A DNA stretch of 15,288 nucleotides, taken from assembly GCA_030619685.1 (NCBI GenBank), contig JAUXAX010000053.1, positions 1 to 15,288 of the forward strand. Reading direction: 5' to 3'. The notes below the pieces were generated by a model, which saw only the letters and a program-made list of their open reading frames with translations, was not told the DNA's origin and ran no database searches. The position numbers and the translations under genes were made by a program. Source of the stretch: Dehalococcoidia bacterium (lineage in GTDB: Bacteria; Chloroflexota; Dehalococcoidia; SZUA-161). Positions 1 through 7,204 of the stretch are shown piece after piece. The number at the start of each line of letters is the position of its first letter. The stretch's first letter is position 1.

Positions 1-684
1 CTGCAGGCTGAGTACGTGATCACGAGTATGGATGCCGCTCTCGCTTACTACTACAACTTCTGGAGGAATCAGCGGACGGAGGCTCAGGGTTGTCTCCAGG
101 TCAACGCTGAAGTCAGCTAGATTCCGGTTATTTATGCCAATGATTCTGGGAGCCAGTTTCAAAGCCTTTGCCATCTCATCTCGGTTATGTACCTCGATTA
201 GCGCTGTCATATCTAGAGAGTGAGCGGTCTCCAACAGAATCCTGAGTTCATATCGAGTGAGGATAGCAGCAATGAGCAGGACTGCGTCGGCACCATGAGC
301 CCGGGCCTTGTATATTTGGTAGCGGTCGACAATGAAGTCCTTGCCCAGCAAAGGCAGCTTTACCTCCGTGCGTGCTGCCTCAAGATCGGCGAAGCTTCCC
401 CAGAAGTAGTCCGGTTCTGTCAGCACCGAGATGGCAGCAGCACCACTTTGACTATAGATACGCGCCAAAGAGGAGGCAACCAAATTTGGGCAGAGCAAAC
501 CCTTTGATGGTGATGCCCGTTTCACCTCGGCGATCAGGCTGATGTTCCTTCCTTTCAAAGCATTGGCGAAGTCGCGTGGGGGGTCTTGATAACCTATGGC
601 TCTCTTGATGACAGCCAGAGGTGTTTGGGACTTCTGCTGCGCCAGCGATTTTCTGGTTGACTCTACAATTTGATTCAGTATCAC
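1..684 (-). CDS. trpC: Indole-3-glycerol phosphate synthase, partial (3' end outside window)
   Basis: TrpC closes the indole ring of tryptophan synthesis, converting carboxyphenylaminodeoxyribulose phosphate to indole-3-glycerol phosphate in the cytosol. 228 codons are visible; the family usually has about 255-270 residues, so the last beta/alpha units of the TIM barrel lie beyond the left edge. Expected catalytic and binding elements are present in order: E53 and K55 followed by SPSKG (58-62), K115 in LGKDF, E164 in IEVH, the NNRNL loop (185-189) and SESGI (214-218). The start is GTG at 684-682, with AAGGA just upstream (spacing about 7 nt). trpD ends 9 bp before it, so the two are cotranscribed. 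No internal stop or frameshift was seen. It is the third gene of the T-box-controlled trp operon; trpF, trpB and trpA may follow outside the window (inference). Confidence 0.95.
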   Translation of the reverse strand, partial: MILNQIVESTRKSLAQQKSQTPLAVIKRAIGYQDPPRDFANALKGRNISLIAEVKRASPSKGLLCPNLVASSLARIYSQSGAAAISVLTEPDYFWGSFADLEAARTEVKLPLLGKDFIVDRYQIYKARAHGADAVLLIAAILTRYELRILLETAHSLDMTALIEVHNRDEMAKALKLAPRIIGINNRNLADFSVDLETTLSLRPLIPPEVVVVSESGIHTRDHVLSLQ

Positions 685-693
685 GCTTTTTCC

Positions 694-1710
694 TTAGCTA
701 AAACTTCGGCTGAACGCGATAAGCTGCTCCAACTTGCGCATGGCATCACCCCTGTCGATAGCTTCTGCTGCCAGCGCAAGCCCTTCGTTGAGGCTGTTTG
801 TCTTGCCCCCAGCCATGAGCACGGCAGCGGCATTGAGCAGGACAATGTCTCTCTTCGGCCCCTGCTCTCCTTCGAGCAATGCCTTTGTTATGGCGACATT
901 GTCCTCGGTAGTGCCTCCAGCGAGGTCGCTGAGCCGGGCTCGCGGCAATCCCAACTCCTGAGGGTCCAGGTAATAGGTTTCAATATGGCCTTCATGAAGC
1001 CGGGATAACTTGTTTGGTCCAGTGACCGATAGTTCATCAAGACCATCGGCGCCATGCACAACAAAAGCGTGCTCGGCCCCGAGGGCCCGAAGCACCTCTG
1101 CCATCAATTCGGTGAGCCCGCCATCGTAGACACCTAAGAGCTGTCTTTTGGCCCCGGCTGGGTTGCTCAGGGGACCCAGGATGTTGAAGATAGTGCGCAG
1201 CCCGATCTCCTGACGAGGGCCCAGGGCATGTTTCATCGCCGGGTGCAGCAGCGGCGCGAAAAGGAATCCAATCCCTACCTCGTCGATGCAGCGGGCGACC
1301 TGTTCTGCACTTAGTTCCAGATTGACACCGAGGGCTTGCAGCAGATCAGCGCTGCCACATCGGCTGGACACCGAGCGATTCCCATGCTTGGCGACGGCGA
1401 GACCAGCCCCTGCGGCGACGAAGGCCACCGTGCTCGAGATATTGAAGGTACCGCTGCCATCGCCACCGGTGCCGCAGGTATCTACCAGTATGTTTTGCTT
1501 GGGCTTTACCTCGATGGCGCTTTCCCTCATCGCTTGGGCACAACCAGCGATCTCGTCGGCGGTTTCCCCCTTCATCCTCAGGGCGGTGAGAAAGGCGCCG
1601 ATCTGCGCCTGGGTGGCTTGCCCCTGCATGATCTCTCTCATTACCTCCTTGGCCTCGGCCATAGAGAGGTCACTGCCGGAGACGATTTTGGTCAGTGCTT
1701 CCTTTATCAT
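694..1710 (-). CDS. trpD: Anthranilate phosphoribosyltransferase
   Basis: TrpD transfers the phosphoribosyl group of PRPP to anthranilate, the second committed step of tryptophan synthesis. The 338-residue protein has normal family length: an N-terminal helical domain (about 1-70), then the glycine-rich PRPP/Mg2+ loop DTCGTGGDGSGTFN (77-90), and the KHGNRSVSS anthranilate/PRPP motif (108-116). The later conserved block with FAPLLHPAMK and RTIFNILGPLSNP is also intact. The ATG start overlaps the trpE stop in an ATGA arrangement (1707-1710), a sign of translational coupling. It is not fused to a TrpG-type glutaminase domain, as occurs in some enterobacteria, so the missing trpG is not hidden here. 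trpC follows after 9 bp. Identification is secure. Confidence 0.97.
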   Translation of the reverse strand: MIKEALTKIVSGSDLSMAEAKEVMREIMQGQATQAQIGAFLTALRMKGETADEIAGCAQAMRESAIEVKPKQNILVDTCGTGGDGSGTFNISSTVAFVAAGAGLAVAKHGNRSVSSRCGSADLLQALGVNLELSAEQVARCIDEVGIGFLFAPLLHPAMKHALGPRQEIGLRTIFNILGPLSNPAGAKRQLLGVYDGGLTELMAEVLRALGAEHAFVVHGADGLDELSVTGPNKLSRLHEGHIETYYLDPQELGLPRARLSDLAGGTTEDNVAITKALLEGEQGPKRDIVLLNAAAVLMAGGKTNSLNEGLALAAEAIDRGDAMRKLEQLIAFSRSFS

Positions 1711-3254
1711 CTTGGTTTAATTCCCCCATGCTCGGCACCAAGAGCTAAATCGGGGTAATGCTCTTCTCCTTCCGCTATTTCGACTGCGCCCTCCAGCGCC
1801 TTGAGCTTATTCAGGCTCTCGTGATATTCCCGTGTTGGGTCGGAATCATACACTATGCCAGCGCCAGCCTGAAGATAAGCAGTGTTCCCTATCATAACGA
1901 TGGTGCGGATGGTGATGCAAGTGTCCATATTCCCGCTGAAGCTGAAGTAGCCCACAGCACCGCCATATGGCCCGCGCTTTAAGTCCTCAAGCTCTGTTAT
2001 GATCTCCATAGCTCTGATCTTAGGAGCGCCGGTCAGCGTGCCTGCGGGGAACGCAGCTCTCAGCAGGCTGAAGGCGTTCTCGCCCTCCCTCAGTTTTCCT
2101 TCTACTGTTGAGACAATGTGCATTACGTGGGAATACTTCCCTACGGACATCAATATGGGCACCCTCACTGTACCGTGCTGGCAGACCCTCCCCAGATCGT
2201 TTCTGGCGAGGTCCACCAGCATCGCGTGTTCCGCTATCTCCTTAGGGTCGCTGAGAAGCTCGGCTACTAAGGCCTCATCCTCTTCTTCGTTCGCTCCCCT
2301 GGGCCTGGTGCCGGCGATGGGGCATGTCTCAGCAATGCCATCCTCCGCTTTCACCAGCATCTCTGGGCTGGAGCCGATAAGTTGAAAATCGCCCAGATCG
2401 AGGTAGAACAAATATGGGGAGGGGTTGAGCATGCGCAATGCCCGATAGATGGCGAACGGTTGCGCGCTGGTTTTGCGCTTTAGCCGTTGCGACAACACGA
2501 TCTGAAAAGCATCGCCAGCAGCGATATACTCCTTGCAAGTCCTCACTCCTGCTTCAAACTCCTCTTGGGTGAAATTGGACTCAAGCTCTTTGTCTTGAGG
2601 AGGGGTTGTTTGGCTATTTGTTCCAACCGATTCCAGCGGCAACAGCCTAGCCAGTCTGGCAACGATGGACTCGATCTTGGCCACTGCCTGCTCATAGGCG
2701 CATTCAGCGGGGCCATCGACATAGGTATTAGCAACTATCTTCATCTTGTGCTGTACATGGTCGAAAATGACCATTGTATCAGTGAAGACGAAAACACATT
2801 CGGGCAGGCCGAGCTCATCATGGGAGCACTCGGGTAGCCTTTCGAAGTATCGCACCATATCATAGGATATGTAGCCGACCGCGCCTCCGAAGAAGCGGGG
2901 CAGCCCTGGGATCTTGACCAGCTGGCGCTGGGCGAGGAGATCCTGTACCAGGTGCAGGCAGTCCCGGCCTTCGAGATTCACCTTTTGCCTCTCACCATTT
3001 CGGTGGATGATCGCTTTATTGCCGGATGACTTGAGCACCAGGTTGTGACCTATGCCCAGGAAGGAGTAGCGGCCTAGTTTCTCGCCGCCCTCGACGCTCT
3101 CGAGGAGAAATGTGGGAGCTTCCTGCCTTAGCTTGAGGAACACCGAGACCGGGGTATCCAGGTCAGCAGACAACTCTCGGAAAACCGGGACCAGGTTCCC
3201 TTCCTTAGCCAACCCTCGAAATTCCTCTAGTTTGGGAAAGTATTCAACTGCCAC
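1707..3254 (-). CDS. trpE: Anthranilate synthase component I
   Basis: TrpE converts chorismate to anthranilate, the first step of tryptophan synthesis, normally using ammonia delivered by TrpG. The chosen start is GTG at 3254-3252, with AGGA about 8 nt upstream, giving 515 residues. The frame stays open another 35 codons to an ATG at 3359, but those codons run through the T-box and terminator and are regulatory RNA. Seen: the N-terminal LLES element (50-53), part of the Trp feedback site in known TrpE proteins; PIAGTRPRG (312-320), where Ala rather than the Lys typical of PabB favours TrpE over aminodeoxychorismate synthase; HAMLVDLARNDLGRV (343-357); GTLTGAPKIRAMEII (405-419); and a C-terminal chorismate-site block to about residue 490. 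It overlaps trpD by 4 nt. No amidotransferase domain is fused to it. Confidence 0.96.
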   Translation of the reverse strand: MAVEYFPKLEEFRGLAKEGNLVPVFRELSADLDTPVSVFLKLRQEAPTFLLESVEGGEKLGRYSFLGIGHNLVLKSSGNKAIIHRNGERQKVNLEGRDCLHLVQDLLAQRQLVKIPGLPRFFGGAVGYISYDMVRYFERLPECSHDELGLPECVFVFTDTMVIFDHVQHKMKIVANTYVDGPAECAYEQAVAKIESIVARLARLLPLESVGTNSQTTPPQDKELESNFTQEEFEAGVRTCKEYIAAGDAFQIVLSQRLKRKTSAQPFAIYRALRMLNPSPYLFYLDLGDFQLIGSSPEMLVKAEDGIAETCPIAGTRPRGANEEEDEALVAELLSDPKEIAEHAMLVDLARNDLGRVCQHGTVRVPILMSVGKYSHVMHIVSTVEGKLREGENAFSLLRAAFPAGTLTGAPKIRAMEIITELEDLKRGPYGGAVGYFSFSGNMDTCITIRTIVMIGNTAYLQAGAGIVYDSDPTREYHESLNKLKALEGAVEIAEGEEHYPDLALGAEHGGIKPR

Positions 3255-3276
3255 AGCTCTATCCTGAAACGCACAT

Positions 3277-3304
3277 AAAAAACCCCGTCCAAGGGACGGG
3301 GTTT
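3277..3304 (-). terminator. T-box intrinsic terminator in front of trpE
   Basis: Read on the minus strand, an 8-bp GC-rich stem (CCCCGTCC / GGACGGGG, arms 3301-3294 and 3290-3283) with a 3-nt CTT loop is followed by six T residues. The 5' side of this hairpin contains CCCTT (3295-3291), which can alternatively pair with AAGGG at the start of the T-box (3323-3319). That gives the mutually exclusive antiterminator expected of a T-box switch. The trpE start lies about 20 nt beyond the T-run. Confidence 0.93.
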
Positions 3305-3560
3305 GATCCGCGGTGCCACCCTTGTTAGCCGCCACCTCCTGAAGGAGATGACAACTCACTCTTTTTCGGGTACAGCCCCTACGAGCTGAAGCGATACCCT
3401 AGGCTCTGATAACGGTACCAACTCCGGCAAAGCCTACACACCTGTTGATCAGGGTTTCGGTTTGCAGCTCCCAAGTCCATTCCGCCTCTGCGCTGACATC
3501 GGCTCACACCTAACCCGACTCTCTGAGCCTCGCTGGAGGCGTACTACTCTTGTTCTCAGC
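3277..3560 (-). promoter_or_regulatory. T-box riboswitch (tRNA-Trp sensing) controlling the trp operon
   Basis: A T-box leader binds the cognate uncharged tRNA: the anticodon pairs with a specifier codon and the free NCCA end with the antiterminator bulge, allowing readthrough. Seen on the minus strand: an AGTAGTA segment followed by CGCCTC (3541-3536) pairing with GAGGCG (3488-3483) above the specifier loop; the AGAGAG motif (3524-3519) in the distal part of Stem I; and a specifier loop GAATGGAC in which TGG (3479-3477) is the Trp codon. The T-box consensus AAGGGTGGCACCGCGG lies at 3323-3308. The bulge TGGC (3318-3315) would pair with a GCCA end, matching the G discriminator usual for bacterial tRNA-Trp (known). 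The terminator described separately closes the switch. The exact 5' limit is approximate; the predicted transcript begins near 3577. Confidence 0.95.
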
Positions 3561-3583
3561 CGATCACTTATTCAGTTAGGAGG

Positions 3584-3612
3584 AATCTAACATACAATAT
3601 TGGCTTTGTCAA
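3584..3612 (-). promoter_or_regulatory. Promoter of the trp operon
   Basis: On the minus strand a perfect -35 TTGACA (3612-3607) is separated by 17 nt from TAGATT (3589-3584, 4 of 6 to consensus). Transcription would start near 3577, just upstream of the T-box Stem I. A short inverted repeat, GTTAG/CTAAC (3575-3591), overlaps the -10 box, but it is too short to call an operator. Confidence 0.75.
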
Positions 3613-3697
3613 CTTGCATTATCCTCCCTTAATCCCTCCATTCGAGAGTTGATTCAAGATTCTGCAGAGGTTGCTAAACGGTCTCGGGTGTTGCAAC

Positions 3698-3726
3698 TTG
3701 TGTAATACAAGCTGCCAAAGTATAAT
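3698..3726 (+). promoter_or_regulatory. Promoter of lysA
   Basis: A perfect TATAAT (3721-3726) lies 17 nt downstream of a weak -35 TTGTGT (3698-3703). Transcription would start near 3733, leaving a leader of only about 20 nt that contains the ribosome binding site AGGAGGA (3736-3742), 10 nt before the lysA ATG. The promoter points away from the trp promoter; the two -35 boxes are about 85 bp apart. Confidence 0.6.
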
Positions 3727-3752
3727 CGCTACTACAGGAGGACAAGGTACGT

Positions 3753-5075
3753 ATGTCAGTTTTAGAGCGAATATCAGCGCTGCTTCCCGATACCGCAGGG
3801 GTAAGCGAAAAAGGCCACCTCATCCTTGGCGGCTGTGACGTAGTGGGGCTTGCCACTGAGTTCGGCACACCGCTTTATGTTTTCGACGAAGCCACGTTGC
3901 GGCGAACTTGCGCTGAGTACCGCAGTGCGTTTGGCCAGAGCTACGGCAATGTCACAGTGATCTACGCTGCTAAAGCCTTCATCAACCGGGCACTGGCGAT
4001 GATCATCAAAGAGGAGGGCCTGGGGCTGGACGTGGTCTCCGGAGGAGAGCTAAGCATAGCCAGATCAGTCGATTTCCCCGCGGAAAAGGTCTACTTCCAT
4101 GGTAACAACAAGCTCCGGGAGGAGATAGAACTGGCCATCTCTTGCAGGGTCGGCCGCATTGTGGTCGATAACCTCTACGAGCTTCCATTGATCAACGAGG
4201 TGGCCAAAGAGGCTGGGATCACTCAGGATATATTGATTCGGCTCACCCCAGGCATTGACGCCCATACCCATCGCCATGTTGCAACCGGCGTCATCGATAG
4301 CAAGTTTGGCTTACCTATCGCTTTGGGGCAAGCGGAAGAAGCGGTGGTTAAGGCGATGTCATCATCCAACCTCAAACTTGTTGGACTGCACGTGCACCTG
4401 GGCTCCCTCATCTTCTCTGCTGAGCCCTATCAAGAGGCAATCAAGATCGTTTTCCGGTTCGCCGCTGAGATGAGAGAAAGGTATGGAGTCGATTTCCGCG
4501 AGTTTAATCTGGGAGGTGGATTCGCCATCCAATATACCCGGGATGCTCCGGCTCAAGGTGTCGCCTACTACGCTGGGGCTATTGCTGCGGCTATTCAGTC
4601 TTGCAGCAAGGGGCTTGGGATGCAGCTACCTTGGCTTGTTATAGAGCCGGGAGGGGCGATTGTGGGGCGCTCCGGGGTAGCGGTTTATCGAGCGGGGGCG
4701 ATCAAAGACATCCCCGGCGTGCGCAAGTATATATCTGTAGATGGTGGAATGGCGGATAACATACGGCCAGCCCTGTACGGCTCTAGATATGAAGCGCTGA
4801 TCGCCAACAAAGTCACTGAGGATGAAGCGGAACAGGTGAGCATCGTCGGCAAGTTCTGCGAGTCGGGTGATATCCTGGTCAAGGATGCAAAAGTGCCCAC
4901 GGTTGTCCCCGGAGATACCATCGTGATACCGGTAGCTGGCGCCTATTGCCTCTCTTTGGCCTCCAACTACAACGCATCGCTCAAACCAGCAGTTGTCCTG
5001 GTCAGGGATGGCAAGGCACGTATTATTCGTCGCCGTGAAGGCTACGATGACCTGATGCGTTGCGACCTCGTTTAG
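3753..5075 (+). CDS. lysA: Diaminopimelate decarboxylase
   Basis: LysA removes the D-centre carboxyl group of meso-diaminopimelate with PLP to give L-lysine, the last step of the DAP pathway. The 440-residue protein has family length and fold order: PLP lysine K74 in YAAKAF at the start of the alanine-racemase-type barrel, HVHLGS (213-218), GGG phosphate loop (254-256), EPGG (298-301), DGGMADNIRPALYG (330-343), CESGD (369-373) from the partner active site, and GAYCLSLASNYN (396-407). The ATG is chosen because AGGAGGA stands 10 nt upstream. Odd: the usual EPGR motif reads EPGG; that Arg contacts substrate in characterised enzymes. The gene is monocistronic, divergent from trp and convergent with ftsZ. 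A related PLP decarboxylase with another amino-acid substrate cannot be fully excluded, but the other DAP-type motifs favour LysA. Confidence 0.92.
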   Translation: MSVLERISALLPDTAGVSEKGHLILGGCDVVGLATEFGTPLYVFDEATLRRTCAEYRSAFGQSYGNVTVIYAAKAFINRALAMIIKEEGLGLDVVSGGELSIARSVDFPAEKVYFHGNNKLREEIELAISCRVGRIVVDNLYELPLINEVAKEAGITQDILIRLTPGIDAHTHRHVATGVIDSKFGLPIALGQAEEAVVKAMSSSNLKLVGLHVHLGSLIFSAEPYQEAIKIVFRFAAEMRERYGVDFREFNLGGGFAIQYTRDAPAQGVAYYAGAIAAAIQSCSKGLGMQLPWLVIEPGGAIVGRSGVAVYRAGAIKDIPGVRKYISVDGGMADNIRPALYGSRYEALIANKVTEDEAEQVSIVGKFCESGDILVKDAKVPTVVPGDTIVIPVAGAYCLSLASNYNASLKPAVVLVRDGKARIIRRREGYDDLMRCDLV

Positions 5076-5092
5076 TTCGGTATAGACACAGG

Positions 5093-5124
5093 AAGGCCGT
5101 AGGAACTTTCGTTCCTACGGCCTT
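5093..5124. repeat. Perfect 14-bp inverted repeat between lysA and ftsZ, possible two-way terminator
   Basis: AAGGCCGTAGGAAC (5093-5106) is repeated inverted at 5111-5124 around a 4-nt loop. Read on the minus strand the loop is GAAA, a stable GNRA tetraloop. It starts 18 bp after the lysA stop and ends 47 bp beyond the ftsZ stop, so it can end transcription of both convergent genes. Neither side has a proper T-run, so it may instead be a dispersed palindromic (REP-like) element. Confidence 0.8.
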
Positions 5125-5130
5125 ACGCCG

Positions 5131-5147
5131 TTCCTGGCTCCCAGGAA
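5131..5147. repeat. Second short inverted repeat after ftsZ
   Basis: TTCCTGG (5131-5137) and CCAGGAA (5141-5147) form a perfect 7-bp stem with a 3-nt loop, 24 bp beyond the ftsZ stop and 7 bp from the larger palindrome. It lacks a T-run. Together the two hairpins fill the convergent intergenic gap. Confidence 0.7.
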
Positions 5148-5170
5148 TCTTAAATACTATGAGCGCGACT

Positions 5171-6256
5171 TCATTTAGGCCAGGGGAGAAGCGATCGACG
5201 TTTTTCCTCCGCCGCGAGTTCAGGCGAATCATCGTCATCGGCCGTCATCGCGCTCTCACTCTCCACGTGGTCCCCGCCCTCTCGAAAGCCGGTAGCGATC
5301 AGAGTGAGCTTCACATTATGGCCTATCTTAGGGTCCGTCGCCAGGCCAAAGATTATCTGGGCGTTGGGATCTGCAACCTCTCTGATAACATTGGCTGCCT
5401 CATTAACCTCGGAAAGGGTAAGATCGTTGTAAAGGATATTGAACAGGATCCTCTGTGCTCTCTCGATGGAGAAATCGAACAGGGGACTGACGATGGCGGC
5501 CTTGGCGGCATCAACGGCCCGGGTTTCACCGCTACCGTGGCCCATGGATATCCAGGCGTGCCCCGCCTCGTTCATAATAGCGCTGACATCATTGAAATCG
5601 AGGTTGATGTTGCCTGGGTTCGTGAGCACCTCGGAAATGCCTTCAACACTGTGGAATAACACCTCATCGACCAGCTTAAAAGCGGCTTCAATCGAGACAT
5701 TCGCATCACACATGCTTAGGAGGCGTTCGTTGGGAATGATGATTATACTATCAGCCCTCTCTCTGAGCCGTATGACACCCTCCTCAGCTACTCTTGCACG
5801 GTACACCCCTTCAAAGCTAAAAGGCTTGGTGACTATGGCGATGGTGAGTATGCCGAGATCCTTTGCGATCTCGGCGATCACCGGTGCAGCGCCGGTGCCC
5901 GTGCCACCACCCATGCCCGCAGTTATGAATATCATATCGGCGCCATCAACTGCCTCGGCGAGTTCATCACGGCTCTCCTCAGCCGCCAGCATGCCCATTG
6001 TATGGTCACCGCCCACTCCCAGCCCCTTGGTAAGTCTGTCACCTATGCGAACGCGAGTTGGAGCTATCGATCGCACCAAAGCCTGAGCATCGGTGTTTAC
6101 CGTGATGAAGTCGATCTCCGGGATCTCCTCCTTAATCATGCGATTGACAGCATTATTGCCACCACCGCCTACACCAACAACCTTTATCTGGGTAAGATTC
6201 TCAACAGCAGTCTCAACCGCCTTGGACTTACCATTTAGACCTGTCCCAGTCGCCAT
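5171..6256 (-). CDS. ftsZ: Cell division GTPase FtsZ
   Basis: FtsZ is the tubulin-like GTPase that polymerises into the division ring at midcell. The 361-residue protein shows the nucleotide-binding GGGGNNAVNRM (30-40), NTDAQAL (54-60), the tubulin signature GGGTGTG (116-122) and the T7 synergy loop NLDFNDVSAIM (218-228). DLTLSEVNEAA (278-288) is preceded by ILYN where most FtsZ proteins have a GG-containing turn. The ATG start has AGGGGGA 5 nt upstream. Odd: after an acidic linker (DDDDSPE, 340-346) the protein ends in EEKRRSLLPWPK. The usual C-terminal peptide of the IPxFLR type, which binds FtsA, ZipA or SepF, is not recognisable. It is the last gene of the mraZ-rsmH-ftsZ cluster, 22 bp after rsmH, and no ftsA is present here. 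Confidence 0.96.
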   Translation of the reverse strand: MATGTGLNGKSKAVETAVENLTQIKVVGVGGGGNNAVNRMIKEEIPEIDFITVNTDAQALVRSIAPTRVRIGDRLTKGLGVGGDHTMGMLAAEESRDELAEAVDGADMIFITAGMGGGTGTGAAPVIAEIAKDLGILTIAIVTKPFSFEGVYRARVAEEGVIRLRERADSIIIIPNERLLSMCDANVSIEAAFKLVDEVLFHSVEGISEVLTNPGNINLDFNDVSAIMNEAGHAWISMGHGSGETRAVDAAKAAIVSPLFDFSIERAQRILFNILYNDLTLSEVNEAANVIREVADPNAQIIFGLATDPKIGHNVKLTLIATGFREGGDHVESESAMTADDDDSPELAAEEKRRSLLPWPK

Positions 6257-6278
6257 GGTTTCCCCCTAACCAAAAAGA

Positions 6279-7202
6279 CTAAATGCGCTCGCCAACCCTC
6301 ATTCTGGCACTGCGACTCCGCGGATTAGCCTGCACCTCAATTGGAGAGGGCTTGATTGCCTTTTTGCTTGATATTTTGAGCCGAGGGGTATGCCCGCAAA
6401 TACAGGCTGGCGTTCCCGGAGGACAAAGGCATCCTTGCGCCTCCCGGTGAAGAAAACCCTTGACCAGTCGATCCTCAAGGGAGTGAAAGCTAATAACTAC
6501 AATCCTGCCGCCACTTCCAAGGAGATTGAGCACCTGCTCCAGCGCAATCTCAAGGTTTTCCAGCTCCTGGTTGACCGCAATTCGTAGCGCTTGGAAAGTC
6601 CTTGTTGCCGGGTGAATCCTGCCACGTGCTCCAGCAGCGACCTGCTCCACTGTCTGGGCAAGTTCCAGTGTGGTCCTCAGAGGACGCCTCTGCACAATAC
6701 GTTTCGCTATTTGCCGACTTCGCCGTTCCTCACCATATCTATCCAGAAGCTGGGCCAACTCAGGCTCCGGGTAGGTATTGACGATATCTGCTGCGGTAAG
6801 GGCCTGTCTGTCGCTGAACCTCATGTCCAGCGGCGAATCCTGCTGGAAGCTAAAGCCGCGACCTGCCTCCTCAAGCTGGAGGGAGGACAGGCCAAGATCG
6901 AAGAGAATGCCATTTACGGGGCGAAAGCCGTATCTGGTACAGATATTCTCCAGGTACTTGAAGTTCTCATTGACCAGAATGACATCCTTGCCATAGGGCT
7001 TGAGTTTCTCCCTGGCCACTCTGAGCGCGCTAGGGTCAGCATCGATGCCGATTAGTTGCCCTCCGGGGGAGCTCTCTTCCAAGATCGCCGCGGCATGTCC
7101 GCCGCCGCCGACAGTACAGTCTACGTATCTCCCGCCACGCTGAACCTGCAGAGCGCTAATGCTCTCCTCCAGCAAGACCGGTGCGTGTACTGATAGCTTC
7201 AT
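6279..7202 (-). CDS. rsmH: 16S rRNA (cytosine-1402 N4)-methyltransferase RsmH (MraW)
   Basis: RsmH methylates N4 of C1402 in the 16S rRNA decoding centre, using S-adenosylmethionine. The 307-residue protein has family length. The SAM-binding block is [15 protein letters not shown] (27-41) with acidic D54 in [16 protein letters not shown] (101-110), [16 protein letters not shown] (114-129), the [21 protein letters not shown] block (195-215) and [12 protein letters not shown] (237-248) are all intact. The ATG at 7202 lies only 2 bp after the stop of the DUF1828-like gene. No good Shine-Dalgarno sequence is visible close by (AGGGAG is about 26 nt away, inside the upstream gene), so translation probably depends on coupling to that gene (inference). 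In most bacteria rsmH directly follows mraZ; here two genes intervene. Confidence 0.97.
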   Translation of the reverse strand: MKLSVHAPVLLEESISALQVQRGGRYVDCTVGGGGHAAAILEESSPGGQLIGIDADPSALRVAREKLKPYGKDVILVNENFKYLENICTRYGFRPVNGILFDLGLSSLQLEEAGRGFSFQQDSPLDMRFSDRQALTAADIVNTYPEPELAQLLDRYGEERRSRQIAKRIVQRRPLRTTLELAQTVEQVAAGARGRIHPATRTFQALRIAVNQELENLEIALEQVLNLLGSGGRIVVISFHSLEDRLVKGFLHREAQGCLCPPGTPACICGHTPRLKISSKKAIKPSPIEVQANPRSRSARMRVGERI

Positions 7203-7204
7203 TT

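Noticed and set aside
1286..1758. Two overlapping plus-strand frames opposite trpD
   Set aside because: Both are antisense to a canonical TrpD and have no conserved features.
5023..5238. Frameshifted extension of FtsZ continuing through the palindromes
   Set aside because: Checked as a possible source of the missing FtsZ tail. It ends in VFKIPGSQERR and repeat-derived residues, not an IPxFLR-type peptide, and overlaps the lysA end.
5439..6086. Long plus-strand frame (215 codons) opposite ftsZ
   Set aside because: It is antisense to a clear FtsZ sequence, has Ser/Pro/Ala-rich composition and no family motif; it is a shadow of codon bias.
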